A DNA stretch of 64,000 bases from Canna indica (GCA_034359265.1 CP136895.1:49184001-49248000), one strand, 5' to 3'. Positions 22,001 to 34,434 are shown, counted from the first letter of the stretch. A program made the numbers and translations. Notes: generated by a model from the sequence alone, not told the origin.

Positions 22001-23005
22001 ATGTCCAATGAAATCCAATTAGCTCAAGGGTCCTCTACTCATACTCCACCACTATTCGATGGAAATAACTATGCCTACTGGAAGATCCGCATGAATGGCT
22101 TCCTATAATCTCAAGGCATGGATGTATGGAGGATAATTTTAGTAGAGTATAAGCAACCCGATAAGGATATGGATAAATGGGACCAAGAAGAGATTAGACT
22201 CTTCAATGCAAATGCAAAGGCCGTCAATGCATTATATTGTGGCCTATCAATTAATGAATTCAATAGGATTTCTACCTGTAAGGCTGCATATGAATTGTGG
22301 AAGGTCCTAGAGGCCACACATGAAGGGACTTCACAAGTAAAGGAATCCAAAATAAATCTACTCATGCATGACTATGAAATGTTTAAGATGTTATCACATG
22401 AATCCATTGATGTCATGCATGCAAGATTTCAAAATATTACAAATGGCTTAGCTAACCCTGGCAGAGAAATATGGGAAGAGGAGAAAGTAAGGAAGCTCCT
22501 TCGTTCCCTTCCAAAATTTTGGGAGCCCAAGTTCACAGCAATCATGGAAGCTAAGAACTTGAGTACCTTGAAGATTACCGAGCTCATTGGGTCTCTCATG
22601 AAACATGAGACCCACATGAAGCAATACCAAGAGGAAGATGCCCCCAAAGGCAAGACCATCGCCTTAAAAGCATCACATCGAGCAAAAGAGTCATCACATC
22701 CGAGGAAGAGACGGATGATCTTGAAGAAATGGCGATGCTAGCAAGAAGATTCATGAGTTTCATGATGGGAGGCATGAGGAAGGGAAGAGGAGGCTACACA
22801 TGCTACTATTGCAACAAGACCGAGCATCTAAGGAAAGATTGCCCACTTCTCAAGATGGCCTCCACCTCCAACCCTCACAAAAAGGAAAAGTACAAGAAGA
22901 AGAAGAAGAAGGCATTGATGGCCACGTGGGATGAAAGTGAGGCCTCATCAAGTGAAGAAGAAGCAAAGAGTGAAAAAGCAAATCTTTGCTTGATGGCAAA
23001 TGATG
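22001..23005 (+). pseudogene. Gag of element 3, interrupted
   Basis: The natural start is the ATG at 22001 (MSNEIQLAQGSS...PPLFDGNNYAYWK), 43 bases after the primer site. A TAA at 22106-22108 stops codon 36. The frame is open again to about 22690, with the UBN2-type Gag region (AAYELWKVLEATHEGT, KLLRSLPKFWE, LTELIGSL-like). A one-base shift near 22690-22700 moves it to the frame with SEEETDDLEEMAML. It then carries an intact CX2CX4HX4C knuckle (CYYCNKTEHLRKDC) and a Lys-rich stretch. The frame is broken at ...LCLMAND by the insertion at 23006; element 4 continues from this point with the same LCFMTKD-type sequence. Dead copy. Confidence 0.85.
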
Positions 23006-24816
23006 TGTAAGACCCGAAAAAAAAAAGTTTCCTAATATAAAAATCTATTTTGGTGCAGCGCGTCGGACCCGGGGATAGTTGAGTCGAGCCTCAGGATTGC
23101 CTCGAGTGAAAAGGTATGACTCAGCTAATGAATCATGAAGACTATTTGGATAATTAACTTTCCTTTTATAAAATCATACCTTAAATTAAGTTAACTCGAG
23201 TTATGTTATGGGTTGGGTTGGAACCCGAGTCGAGTTCGGGTTTAGTCGAGTTCCGAGTATGACTTAAGTGAGCCTTGAAACCATCTTTGGAAAGATGGTT
23301 TCCCTTGCTCATGGTTCGGCCAAGGATGGGGAGAGGAGGAGAGACTTGCTTTAGATGGAAATTTCATGATCTTAGGGATCACACATAGGGATATGACAAT
23401 ACTTAGGAAGAACATCAAACTTACCAAGTAGCTTAATTGATTTGAATTGTAGAAATGCTAGATTGTAACCATACTTAGCATTTGATCCTTAAACTTGGAT
23501 GTTGACAATGTTACCATGTTTTATAATTCATACTTGTTATTTAAATTTATTACTACCTTGCCATGCTAGATAGTTGCTCCTTATTGTGCTAATATTCCTA
23601 AGGTAGTATAAGAATTGTTAGGTATGTGCATTATGGTTATATGTGATGAATGATGTAATATTTGAGCATTTTTCTTTAAATTATGTATGCTGCCCTAAAT
23701 GTTCTTGGATGGTATTCCAAGGTTGACTCATGGAAATTCTCTCCTAAGACAGTGTAGAAGGCTAGTTAACATGTAAGGTGCCACTAGATATTCATAGAAC
23801 ATTTATGGAAACTTAGATATGAGACGATAATACTTCTATGACTGCTTGTATATTTTTGGAAACTTAGAGATTGTAGGTGCACATATACTAAAAGGGGCAG
23901 CATGAATCATTGACCCAGTAGCCGGACATGGCTAGATACGGGCAAAGGCCCGAGGTATATATATATATATATGGAAACCCTAGGATATTGAATGTGTAAT
24001 GTGCTTGAGATGGTCCGCCGAGGAGCGAGGAGGTCGGAAATGACCAATGCTCAGCTCGGCCAGTTGGGTCTAGAGGTGCGCTAGCGGGCCCGCTAGGTGC
24101 CAGACCCCAGTCGGGTGGGACTAGCTATCCTTACCCCAGACGATGTTCGGAGACTAGTGGCCATCCTAGTCGAAGGCCCGGGATTGTTTGCTTGCATCTT
24201 GAGATGATGTGGCCGATGGCCAGTATGATACTACCTGATATGGTAGGGACGGCTGTAGCCGGGATATATATTGCTATGAGTAGGCCCAAGGGCCGGATGC
24301 CATAGGCATGATAAGCCAAGGTGGCAGGTTATCATGTACAATGGATACTCATGGATCCATTGAGGGTCGGTAGTTGCATTTGAAAAACACCTTACCTCCT
24401 TGTATATTCCTTTATTGCCTTGTAATATATACATATGCATGACTGAGGCTTAAGTGGAGGTTCAATTGAGCCATTCATTGAGTCCCAAGTGGACTCACAG
24501 TTTATTTCTATTTTTGCGTAGCATGAGCAGTAGCTTGGTGTCGACATGGTGCACCTGGAGGGCAGAGGCGGTGCCATATCTCGTAGCGGCGTCCATGAGT
24601 GTTAGACTAGTCCTGTTATGTTGGTTTTATTTCTGCACTGATGGTTGTAATTGAAAAGAATTGTAAAACTTGATATTTGACCATTTGGATTTGACGCTGA
24701 TGTTTCTTCTTGTTTTGAAAAACTTATACATTGTGACATGCAAACTTTTTATAAAGTATGTTAAGTTTCTCTCAGTCAATATGTTTTTGGTTTCTTGATG
24801 TCAATGTAGACAGTAG
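23006..24816 (+). repeat. Gypsy-type LTR, 3'-truncated
   Basis: It starts TGTAAGACCCGAAA inside the gag of element 3 and matches the solo LTR at 47850-50218 in order: TTTGGTGCAGC, TTAAGTGGAGGTTCAA, and the GTGGACTCACAG region. It is shorter and lacks the terminal GGGGCGTGATAACA. It ends where a gag-only family LTR begins, near 24817. I see no internal region or coding sequence in it. The lineage (possibly Tekay/Del-like, which have long LTRs) is a guess. Confidence 0.6.
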
Positions 24817-25610
24817 GCTTCGGTCACTCAGCGGTCGATCGATTGGTCGATCGGCAAGCGACCGGGCGTCGCCAACGGGCAGAAAAATGCCCGTTGGGTG
24901 CCCTAGCCGAGTGAGGGGTTATAAATACCACTCATAAACCTCCTCCCCAGCTGTTGAGAACTTCATTGAGCATATTCTTAGAGATTGCAAGCCTAAAGGA
25001 GTTGATTTAAATTCCTAATCTCAGTTTCCACACTCTCAATCCCTCCTCACTTCATCAAGCTTGGTCTTCACCGAGAAATCCATACTCGAAGCATTGAAGT
25101 GCTCGGAGGAGACGCGTTGGAGCTACATCAAGTTTTGTTTTACATTTAAGCTCCATTTATATTGTTTTCATCTTTCTTTGTATCAATTTTTAGGGTAGCT
25201 TGCAAGGTGTGCGTGTAAACACCTTGGTGTCTTGTAGATTGTTGTTTTTGCTAGAGAATAGGTGTTGAGGCTCGCCTCTAGGGTTGAGGGATAAGTCCTC
25301 ATTGTATTCTTAGAAAAACTATCAATCTATAAAGTGTTAAGGTTAGAAATCCTTGGTGAGGAGCCAAGGTAGTGGAGTATGCGGTGTGGGTCGAACAACT
25401 ATATATTTCTTGTTTGCATTGCTATCTTTATTGCTCAATTTGATTTTCGCTTGTGCTTGATATAGTTGTGATTGGATCTAGTCGCACAAAGAATCAAGTA
25501 ACTTGAATCGGGTAGTTGAGTTGATTAAAATCAGAAAAGAATTCAATTAATCATAAAAGTAGATACACACTATTCAACCCCCCCCATCCAGTGTAGGTAT
25601 TCGCCCAACA
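24817..25610 (+). repeat. Partial 5' LTR of element 4
   Basis: This matches 31975-32766 and lacks the first 230 bp or so, including most of U3. A short palindrome run (24830-24862) and the TATA box GGGGTTATAAATACCAC (24914-24930) remain. It ends CGCCCAACA. Confidence 0.8.
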
Positions 25611-25612
25611 AT

Positions 25613-25624
25613 TGGTATCAAAGC
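25613..25624 (+). other. Primer-binding site of element 4
   Basis: TGGTATCAAAGC, one base from the perfect methionine-tRNA site, two bases after the LTR. Confidence 0.8.
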
Positions 25625-25653
25625 AAGGTTGTAGGAATATGTTTAAGGGTTAA

Positions 25654-28293
25654 CTAGTATAACACCCGTGCGTTGCGCGGAAAATAAATAAAAATGGAAT
25701 AAAAATTAAGAACTTAAACAAATATTTAAGTAATCTTAATTTAAAAGTCAAATTTTAAATTAGTCTATTTATTTTTAGAATTGATCCTAATTGATTGCTG
25801 GACAATTCTAATTGATGTATATATTCAGTTTAATTATTGCAAACATGAAAGATATTATTGATTAATTATAAGTTCTGGAGACACATTTGAGAGGGCGAAG
25901 GATACCGAGAGAAAAGATGGGAATGCCCATGAAAACAAAATCCTAACCTTCATATTTGAATTAATTTTTCATATTTTTAAATCCAATTAATTATGCCCGC
26001 TTAATGTTTGAATTTTATTTCCCCTCTATTTTATTTTGGGAATTAATTATGTCTGCTTAATTTTCATATTTGATTTTCCGTTCATTTTATTTTGGTAATT
26101 AATTATGTCTACTTAATTTTCAAATTTTTGAATCCAATTGGTTATGTATCCTTGATTTTCATATTTTATTTTCACATAATTATTTATTTTGGTAATGAAT
26201 TATGTGTGCTTAATTTCCAAATTTTGAATCCAATTAATTATGCCTACTTAATTTTCAAATTTTATTTTTCTATAATTAATTATTTTTGTAATTACTTGTA
26301 CGTGCTAAAATTTTCAAATGTTTGAATCCAAATAATTATGCACCTTAATTTTCAAATTTTACATTCCCATAATTAATTATTTTGATAATTAATTATGTCT
26401 TCTTAATTTCCAAATTTCCAACTAATTAGTCATGTCTTCTTAATTTTTGAACTTTGTTTCTCATAATTAATTATGTCGGCTTAATTTCCACATTTCCAAA
26501 TTCAATTAATTTGGTTTGCTTAATTTCTAAATTTTATTTTCCCTTTATTTTATTTTAGCACATTCTTAATTTGTTATGCATGCTTACTATATAAGACAAC
26601 CATTAATTAATTATATTAGCTTAATTTTCAAAATTTTGAATCCAATTAATTATACATGTTTAATTTTCAAATTTCATTTTTCCTTCATTTTATTTTGAAT
26701 TAATTATATTTGCTTAATATTTACATCCAACAAATTATGACTGCTAAATTTTTAAATTTTATTTTTCGCTCATTTTTTAGGCACCTTCTTAATTTATTAT
26801 GCATGCTCACTGTATATATCATCTATTAATTAATTATGTCGATTTAATTTTTGAATTTTCAAATCTTATTAATTATGCATGCTTAATTTTTGAATTTTAT
26901 TATTCCTCAATTTGATTTTGATAATTGGTTCTGCTTCACCTAATATTTTAAATTTTGTATTGACCGGCAAGATGACAAATATTTAATTGGCACTTTTCCA
27001 ATTACTTTTATGTAACATCAAATTTTTTTTTCTCTTCATATTTTCACGTGACACATTAAGCTAGTATATATATATATAAGCAATATTCAAAAATATCACG
27101 TGACACATTCAAAAAGAAGTTTGACTAACATAATAATTTTAGATTTTTTAGTCATATTTATTTAATTTAAATAATCGTAATATATTTAATTATTGTGCAT
27201 TATTATATGATTATTAACTTTAATCGTAATTATCATTATTTGGAATTTAAATTAATTTTTATATTTAAATATGATTTAATATTAATGAAGTCCACGTCTA
27301 ATCAACTTTGCATTTTTTTCTAAATATTTCATAATTTTGTGAATTTTTAAATACAACATTAAATTACTGTGCATTATTATATTATTAATATTAGTTATAA
27401 TTGTGACTGTCAATTTAAATATAATTGGAATTTAAATTAATTTTTATATTTTAATATGATTGATTAACTAATGAAGTCCACGTCTCCTCAACATCCTCCA
27501 TAATTAAATCCCTCTCTTTAATTGCATGTAAATAATTTTTCCACTCTCCCAAGTCTCACCTTTGTTTACATCCCTATATTCACTTAATTAGCTTCAAATG
27601 AGAGTAGATTAAAAAGTGCAATATTAAAAACTGAAAAAAATTCTTACTCTAACTATTAATGATAGTATAAATTTGTAATGATGACCAAGATCTAATAATT
27701 TTTTTCCAAGATTTAATCTTTCGCTTGTTGATGAAGTATAGTAGTAAACTGCTTTGGAAATTGATGTTGCCATTACACAAATTCTATTATTAATAATGGA
27801 TTTGAAATTAAATTATTCTATTATGTTTATTATTCACAATTATTTTATTATTTCATTAATATAAAAAAATAGAAAATAGAATCAAACTTAAACATTAAAT
27901 TTTAATATTTTATTCTCATTATAAATAATAATAATATAATCAGTGTTTAAAAATTGATATTCAAATTTAACGATTAAAAAGTATTATTTTTTGCTATTAT
28001 TACATAAAATCCAAATATTAAAAATGGATTTCAAATAAACTTATTTTATTAAGGTTTATTATTTTTCAGGTTATTTATATAAATTGCATTAGTTATAATA
28101 TGATTCATTCTTTTATCAATAGGAAAAAAAAAATATATATATAAAAAAATGTAAAGGTTAAAAATACTATCATTATTATGTTAGATTGATATTTTTGTTA
28201 TCATTCTCATTTTGACTCATGAAAAATAATTTCTAAAATAATTTTTGATATTTTGGCTTTGTTGACTAAATGATGCTTATATCTAGGATTAAT
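25654..28293 (-). mobile_element. AT-rich insertion with a Helitron-like 3' end
   Basis: Read on the minus strand, the left edge (25680 to 25654) is an imperfect GC hairpin (CCGCGC-AAC-GCACGG), twelve bases ending in CTAG, then T. That is the layout of a Helitron 3' end inserted between A and T. The rest is AT-rich without a gene; 25975-26940 is a decayed repeat array. A second CTAG before an AT run occurs at 27061. The 5' end was not found, so the extent is a guess. No Rep/helicase coding is seen, so it would be non-autonomous. Confidence 0.45.
25975..26940. repeat. Degenerate AT-rich tandem repeats
   Basis: Units of roughly 55-100 bp repeat about a dozen times, each with CCAATTAATTATG, then GCTTAATTTTC-AATTTT, then ATTTTATTTTGG or similar. 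Divergence between units is high. Confidence 0.65.
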
Positions 28294-28762
28294 CTAGGGT
28301 TAATTACAAATAAAACTTTGTTTAATATTAGTAATTAAAAACTTGATAAGAATATTGAGTGGACTGTTGACCCAAGTCAGCAGTGCCAGGTCAGCATTCA
28401 AACCACAATTTTGACGCTAGGATAAATTTGAAACAAATCGAAAGTTGGAGCATATAATTGGAAAAATTGAAAAGTGATGATAGATTAGAGAAAAACATGA
28501 AAAGTGAGCATATATTTTGTAATTAACACACTTAATAACAAGATAATAATCATCAACATGTTGACTGGGATGCTGACGTGGACTACTAATCCAAGTCAGC
28601 ATGTCCACGTCTTCATTCAAATGGAATAATTCACGAGTAGTTAACAGCAAGATAAATTCGAAACGAAATAAAAATTAGAGACCCCATTAGATACAAATGA
28701 AAAAATAGGATATATTAGGGAGAGAGAGTAAAAGTTGGGATATATACAGTAATTAACCCTAG
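28294..28762. mobile_element. MITE-like element with 14-bp terminal inverted repeats
   Basis: CTAGGGTTAATTAC (28294-28307) and GTAATTAACCCTAG (28749-28762) are perfect reverse complements, 469 bp from end to end. The interior holds two related segments with CCAAGTCAGCA (28372-28383 and 28591-28602) and no gene. If CTAG is counted as target, TA would be the duplication. Superfamily not assigned. Confidence 0.6.
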
Positions 28763-28785
28763 GTTTAATAATCTAACCTACACTT

Positions 28786-29290
28786 ATGGATTCTTGTATC
28801 ACACTAGGTTAAGAGTTTTCAACTCATGTACCACCTCTTTTTGATGGAAACAATTATCCCTATTGGAAAACTAGGATGAGTTTTTTTTGTGCAATCCCTA
28901 GGATAAGATGCTTGAAGAACTATTCATGTTGATTATGAGCTACCCTCCAAGAGCATGGATGATTGGTCTCGAGAAGAGATCAAATTGTTTAATTCAAATG
29001 CCAAAGCAGTGAACATAGATCAAATGTATGCCCATTTTCAAAATATTGTCAATGCTTTAACTAACGTTGGAAGTGACATACAAGAGGAAGAAAAAAAGAG
29101 GAAGCTTCTTCGATCACTTCCCAACACATAGGAGCCAAAGGTGGTTACTATCATGGAGGCTAAGAATATTGGCACCATGAAGCTCACCGAACTCATTGGA
29201 TCACCCATGACCCATGAGAAGGCAAAAAAGGAGGAAGATGCCCCCAAAGGCAAGAACATTGCCTTAAAGGCATCATTTGGTGAGAGGACC

Positions 29291-29336
<46 letters not shown>

Positions 29337-30294
29337 TATCATCATCATCGGAGAATGAAGGATCCGAGTACCACGAAGATATGATTCACCTTGGGCAGAT
29401 GTTGATGGAACTAATGGGAAAGCCTCTCAAGAAGAAGAAGGGCAAAAATAGAATCATGTGCTTCCATTGCAACAAGCCCGTACACTTGGAGAGCGATTGT
29501 CCTAAGACCAAGCTCACCTCCTCATCATTCTTAAAGAGAGACAAAAGAAGAAGGATGAAGAAGAAAACACTAATGGCTACTAGGGATGTAAGTGAGTCAT
29601 CATCACCTTCAAGTGGGGAAGAAAGCTCAAGGGAGATTGCAAACCTTTGTTTCATGACAAAGGATAATGAGGTACTATAGGTGGTAATATCTTTACTCAA
29701 GTAGAATGAGAAAATAAAATTGAGCATATGTATGAAGAATTTAGTATTGTTAGAAAAAGATTCAAGGAACTTAAAAAGGAAAATAAAATGCTAGAACAAG
29801 AAAATGATGATATTTTGCTTTCTTGTAATGAGTCAAGAATGAAGGTTGAACTTCTAGAAAACGATAAAAAATCCTTAGAAAAGAAAAATGTAGATCTACA
29901 AAAATTGAATGACTCATTGAAAATAGAAAATGCCTCATTATGCTTACAAATTGAAAATTTGAATGATGGCATGTTATCATTAAGAAATGAGTTACTTACA
30001 TTAAATGAGAAAATGAAAAATATGTATGCCCATGTCTCTTATGCAAAAATTTCTAAAGTATCTTCCCATGCCGATCCACACATTCATGTCCATCATCATG
30101 CTTCCATTAAATTTGAAGGACATTGTTTTTGTTGTGGCATGTATGGACATATGGTTTGGGATTGTGTATTAAAAAGGAACCCCAATGCTAAATCACTTTG
30201 TGTTCCAAAAGCTTCAAACCCCCTAGGAGCCAAAGAAATTTGGGTACCAAAGTTTTCATGCTTAAATATAGGGGGTGACACTACACTTAAATGA
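28786..30294 (+). pseudogene. Gag of element 4, frameshifted
   Basis: The start region ATG 28786 has a stop after eight codons. Downstream are PPLFDGNNYPYWK, then several shifts up to 29140. The frame 29141-29680 carries LTELIGS, a serine run encoded by TCA repeats (29288-29348), an intact first zinc knuckle (CFHCNKPVHLESDC) and MATRD...SFEEE-like acidic sequence. After a further shift, 29728-30294 carries the coiled coil, an intact second knuckle (CFCCGMYGHMVWDC) and the tail AKEIWVPKF...GGDTTLK with a stop. Domain order and end point match the minus-strand copies. An RNA-binding particle protein by family; not translatable as one product here. Confidence 0.8.
29288..29348 (+). repeat. TCA trinucleotide microsatellite in gag
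   Basis: About twenty TCA units, with one TTA and a terminal TCG, encode a run of serines upstream of the first zinc knuckle. Slippage here would change length without changing frame. Confidence 0.9.
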
Positions 30295-31728
30295 AGACAC
30301 ATTGATGGCTTGAAGTTGCTTGGAAAGTAAAAAAAGAGGAATTAACATTGTTGCAACTTCTTGACTAATGTGATCTGTATCAACTCCTAACTCTACTCTT
30401 GTTTACATCATTATTGGAGTTTGATAATTAGTGTATATGCTTTATTTAGTACTCACTTGAGACTTGATTCTCTGTATGTTCACCCTTGATTAACATCCTT
30501 GTGGTATCAAGTTTTTGGATTTCAAATTTTTATTTTATTTTCGGTCTGCTCGGAGGCCATTTGTGACCTATAATGGGTCTATGCAACCTTTGGTTTTGAA
30601 ACCCTGACTAATTGTGGCCGTGTTGGTTTTCAACCTTAGGAAGGGTTTGAGATCTTGATTTTAAATTGTTTTCACTTCTTGAGATCTCTTTGATTCATTT
30701 TGATTTCAATTTTGGTTGTATTTTGAAAAATGAATCCCCACTAGTTAGCAAAACTTGACTTTTGATAAGTAAACTTGACTTATGTTTGCTATCTAGTTTA
30801 TGAACTTGCTAAGTAAGAAAATGTCTATTGAGCCTTTGATGTTTCAATTACTTGCAAGTTGAGCATTGATTAGGATGCATATGTTCTTAGAGAATGCATG
30901 CTAAATACTTGAAAATTCTATGAGGTAGTAGTTTCACCTTTGCACAATGTAGTATGATACCTCATAAAGCATGTAGAAACTCTTGCACATTGCTCAAGAT
31001 AAAGTACTTAATTGTGTCTATATGAAAAATTCACGAGTATTTAGGAAAATGACTTGTAAACAATTTCTTGATACACCATGTGAATTCTTGATCGAAATTG
31101 TGCCAAGTCATTTGAGTAATATTTGGGACTATTTCTAGTAACTCAAACTTTCTATATATGTTTAGAATGATCATATCTTAGTCATATACAAGTTTGATCA
31201 AAATTAGAAATGATTATGAAAAATGAGTATTTTTCGATAAAACATGAAATCTGAAATCCCAGCGATTTATTAAAAAATGAAGAAAATTAATTTTTGAAAA
31301 ATTCTTATTTTTGCACTTTGCTTGAAAAAATCTAGTTTTCGCTGAAAAAGTTGCAAAAAATTTCATTGAGAATTCGATTTTACATAAATTTGGATACATC
31401 TTTATCAAAAATCGGAAACTTAGTCTTTATTGAGTAAAAGCATTTTGGATATCCGATAATCGATTATGTATAACCCTCTTGACATATTTTGACACTTGTG
31501 TTTATTATTTCAAAGCATTCTTGATAACAAGTATGCTTAAATCTTATCAATATGTAATTTAAGGGAAGTCTAGAAGTGCTTAACCTAGGCCCTTTTTGAT
31601 TGATGTCAAAAGGGGGAGTTTATTCTAGATATGCATGTTGATAGGGGGAGCATTATACATTCACTTGATGAAATGCTATGCTTGTTGATATATTTCTTAA
31701 TGCATTTATTGAGAAGTTTGTCATCATC
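30295..31728 (+). other. 3' noncoding region of element 4
   Basis: There is no convincing gene. TTGCAACTTC near 30352 matches the start of the same region in other copies. GGGGGAG purine motifs stand at 31612-31618 and 31642-31648 before the true polypurine tract. Confidence 0.6.
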
Positions 31729-31742
31729 AAAAAGGGGGAGAT
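31729..31742 (+). other. Polypurine tract of element 4
   Basis: A purine run of the form AAAAAGGGGGAGA lies directly before the 3' LTR start. It would prime plus-strand DNA synthesis. Confidence 0.8.
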
Positions 31743-32766
31743 TGTTGGCCTAAGGTTTTCAACCTTGGTCACCATCTTGATATTGATGATAACAAACTTA
31801 TTCTAATGAATTTATCAAGTGTTTGATCTTAGATTGAGGTTACGATCGCGCGCAAGAAGAAGACTCAAAAAATCAGCCTCAGCCCAAGTTCAGTCGATCG
31901 GTCGGTCGACCGAATGAAGCCAAAAATTAGTAGTAGCCAATTCGGTCGACCGAATGTTCCCCAAAAGTGGCAGAACGCCTTCGGTCACTCAGCGGTCAAC
32001 CGAATGTGCCCCAAGTGTTCGGGCATCGCCAACGGGCAAAAAAATGCTCGTTGGGTGCCCTAACCGAGTGAAGGGTTTTAAATACCACTCATAAACCTCC
32101 TCCCCAATTGTTGAGAACTTCATTGAGCATATCCTTAGAGATCACTAGCCTAAAGGAGTTGATTTAAAGTCCTAATCTCTGTTTCCACACTCTCAATCCC
32201 TCCTCACTTCATCAAGCTTGGTCTTCACTGAGAAATCCATACTCGAAGCCTTGAAGTGCTTGGAGGAGACGCATTGGAGCTAGATCAAGTATTGTTTTAT
32301 ATTTAAGCTCCATTTATATTGTATTCATATTTTTTTGTATCGATTTGTAGGGTAGCTTGCAAGGTGTGCGTGTAAACACCTTGGTGTCTTGTAGATTGTT
32401 GTTTTTGCTAGACAATAGGTGTTGAGGCTCGCCTCTAGGGTTGAGGGATATGTCCTCATTGTATTCTTAGAAAAACTATCAATCTATAAAGTGTTAAGGT
32501 TAGAAATCCTTGGTGAGAAGCCAAGGTAATGGAGTAGGCGGTGTTGGCCGAACCACTATATATTTCGTGTTTGCATTGCTATCTTGATTGCTCAATTTGA
32601 TTTTCGCTTGTGCTTGATATAATTGTGATTACATCTAGTCGCACTAAGAATCAAGTAACTCGAATCGGGTAGTTGAGTTGATTAAAATTGGAAAATAATT
32701 CAATTAATCATAAAAGTAGATAAACACTATTCAACCCCCCCTTCTAGTGTGGGTAATCGCCCAATA
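31743..32766 (+). repeat. 3' LTR of element 4
   Basis: Starts TGTTGGCCTAAGG and ends CGCCCAATA, where the partner LTR has CGCCCAACA. 1024 bp. The palindrome cluster (31888-32005) is short, and the TATA region is mutated to TTTTAAATACC (32072-32082). The C run is at 32736-32742. Confidence 0.85.
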
Positions 32767-34434
32767 GTTCTTATGGCCGCCCGGGCCAGTGCAGATGTGA
32801 TATATCTGCAACAACGTCTTTATGGCCGCTCGGGCCGTTGCTAACAAGTGGATGGAGCGAACGCGGCGTGCAAAGGAAATAACTTATTCGCAACAGATTT
32901 CTAAAGGCCTCGTCGACCGTTGCTAATGATATTTTCACATTAGCAACACCTTACTTACGGTTTCTGTACCCGTTGCTCTTTAGTCGATGGCGCGCTCACG
33001 GCGTAAAAATGAAATACTTATCAGCAGTGGTTTTGCATTGGACGAGCGACCATTGCTGATGATATGTATTTATTAGCAACGACTTTGCAACGGATAAGTG
33101 AGCCATTGTTGATGAGTTTATTTAACTCGCGATCGTGCCCGACCCCTTTATTCCTCGCTTACTTCTTCCTTCTCTGTCGATGCCGCTGGTTCGTGCTGCC
33201 GAGTCTTCGCCCGCCAACGCTGCCCATTGCGCCCTTTGACGCCGAACCATTTCCAAGTATTATTAGCTCCCCCCTTCTCTTCTCCTTTACTAAGGCCGAC
33301 CGAAACCCTAAACCTTAGGGTTTCGGTCGATCGCCGACTGCCGGACCATTATCCAGTGTCCAATGTTGGACACTGGTAGCCGACGCTGGATTCCACAGTG
33401 GACTCCGGCGCCAAAACACTTTTGGTTAGGGTTTTATTAAATCCTAATCAAAAATTTATTAGGGTTTAATTAAACCCTAATAAAATTTGACTCAGGTTTA
33501 ATAATCTATGTTAATTGTTTATTGTTTTGATAATTTTTTCATATTTTAGATAATTTTTTCATGTTTTAGGTTAATTTTTCATGTTTAGATTAATTTTCAA
33601 GTCTAGATTAATGTAGGTTAATGTTTAATGTTTTCTTTAGGTTAAATTTTTAATGTTTATATTAATGTTTAGATTTATGATTTAGATTATAATATTTAAT
33701 TTTTTTTAATGTTAATTAGATTTTCTTTTAGGTTATATCTGTTAATTAATTTTATTTTAGATTAATTTTAATGTTAATATTTAGATTTAGATTAATTAGA
33801 ATCGTCCACTTTGGACTCGTGCTGGAATCGTCCACCTTGGACTCGAACCGACATCCACAAATTTAGAAAATAAATTAATCATGACGAGTTCATACGTTTC
33901 ACGTACGCATCGACGAGTCAAGTTATAGATTTGCAAAACCTTAGATTTGTTCGGGGTTTGTATGCTTGTGTAAACGAAGTAGATGATATTTTATACAACA
34001 TACAGCCCTTGAATTGTCCCTAATTGGACAATTTGGGAACATAGTTATTTTTATTGCACTTAGTTTTTTGTTTTAACTGATACTCATTCATAAATTTTGG
34101 CTACTGTATCTCCATTGTTCTCAGATACGCACCCAAATGATATGCATATTCAGAGAACTGTAGGGAGATGTTGCCGAAATTTAGAATGAAGTTAACGATT
34201 AAAAGAAATACATAGTGCAATATGAATAACATGAATTGTCATTGATTGACAGAATCATGTAGGGTGATCGAAGTTGGATGTATCGATGTATAGGCGTAAA
34301 TTACTTCATAAATTTCGCCTTTTTGAATCAGAAATTCGTTAGCGCCATTGGTAAAATCCGATATTCGTGCCGCATTTGCTTGAATGCATGATTTTTGGAT
34401 CGGGAAACTATCACTTTGCATCTGTATATTCCCA
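32767..34434 (+). mobile_element. Remnant of a second CACTA element, opposite orientation
   Basis: In order: subterminal repeats with GGCCGCTCGGGCCGTTGCTA (32770-33115), the GC-rich leader-like stretch (33120-33420), AT-rich spacer, two 26-bp-type repeats (33806-33856), the decayed hairpin (34060-34215) and the start of the transposase gene (34257-34434). This is the layout of 15157-13660 of the intact element, read in reverse. It starts at the end of element 4 and stops where gypsy sequence begins. No terminal CACTA is seen. Confidence 0.8.
34257..34434 (+). pseudogene. Transposase N-terminus fragment (Transpos_assoc)
   Basis: This matches 13848-13665 of the intact CACTA transposase: GATCGAAGTTGGATGTA, then the AATTTCGCC and CCGCATTTG segments. 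The ATG at 34257 is followed at once by TAG, and small indels shift the frame. It is cut at about 34434 by gypsy sequence. A dead fragment. Confidence 0.75.

Larger units (their letters stand above)
20480..23005 (+). mobile_element. Gag-only LTR retrotransposon, element 3 (3' part lost)
   Basis: A plus-strand element with a complete 5' LTR (20480-21943), a perfect primer site (21946-21957) and gag (22001-23005). It is cut within gag by the gypsy-type LTR that begins at 23006. No matching 3' part is found downstream in the right order. Confidence 0.75.
24817..32766 (+). mobile_element. Gag-only LTR retrotransposon, element 4
   Basis: A plus-strand element: partial 5' LTR (24817-25610), primer site (25613-25624), gag (28786-30294), 3' noncoding region, polypurine tract (31729-31742) and complete 3' LTR (31743-32766). 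The two LTRs are very similar over their shared part. An AT-rich block (25654-28293) and a MITE-like element (28294-28762) separate the primer site from gag. No pol gene lies between gag and the 3' LTR. Confidence 0.8.

Noticed and set aside
29288..29348. Poly-serine stretch as a special protein domain
   Set aside because: It is a simple TCA microsatellite, absent from the sister copies.
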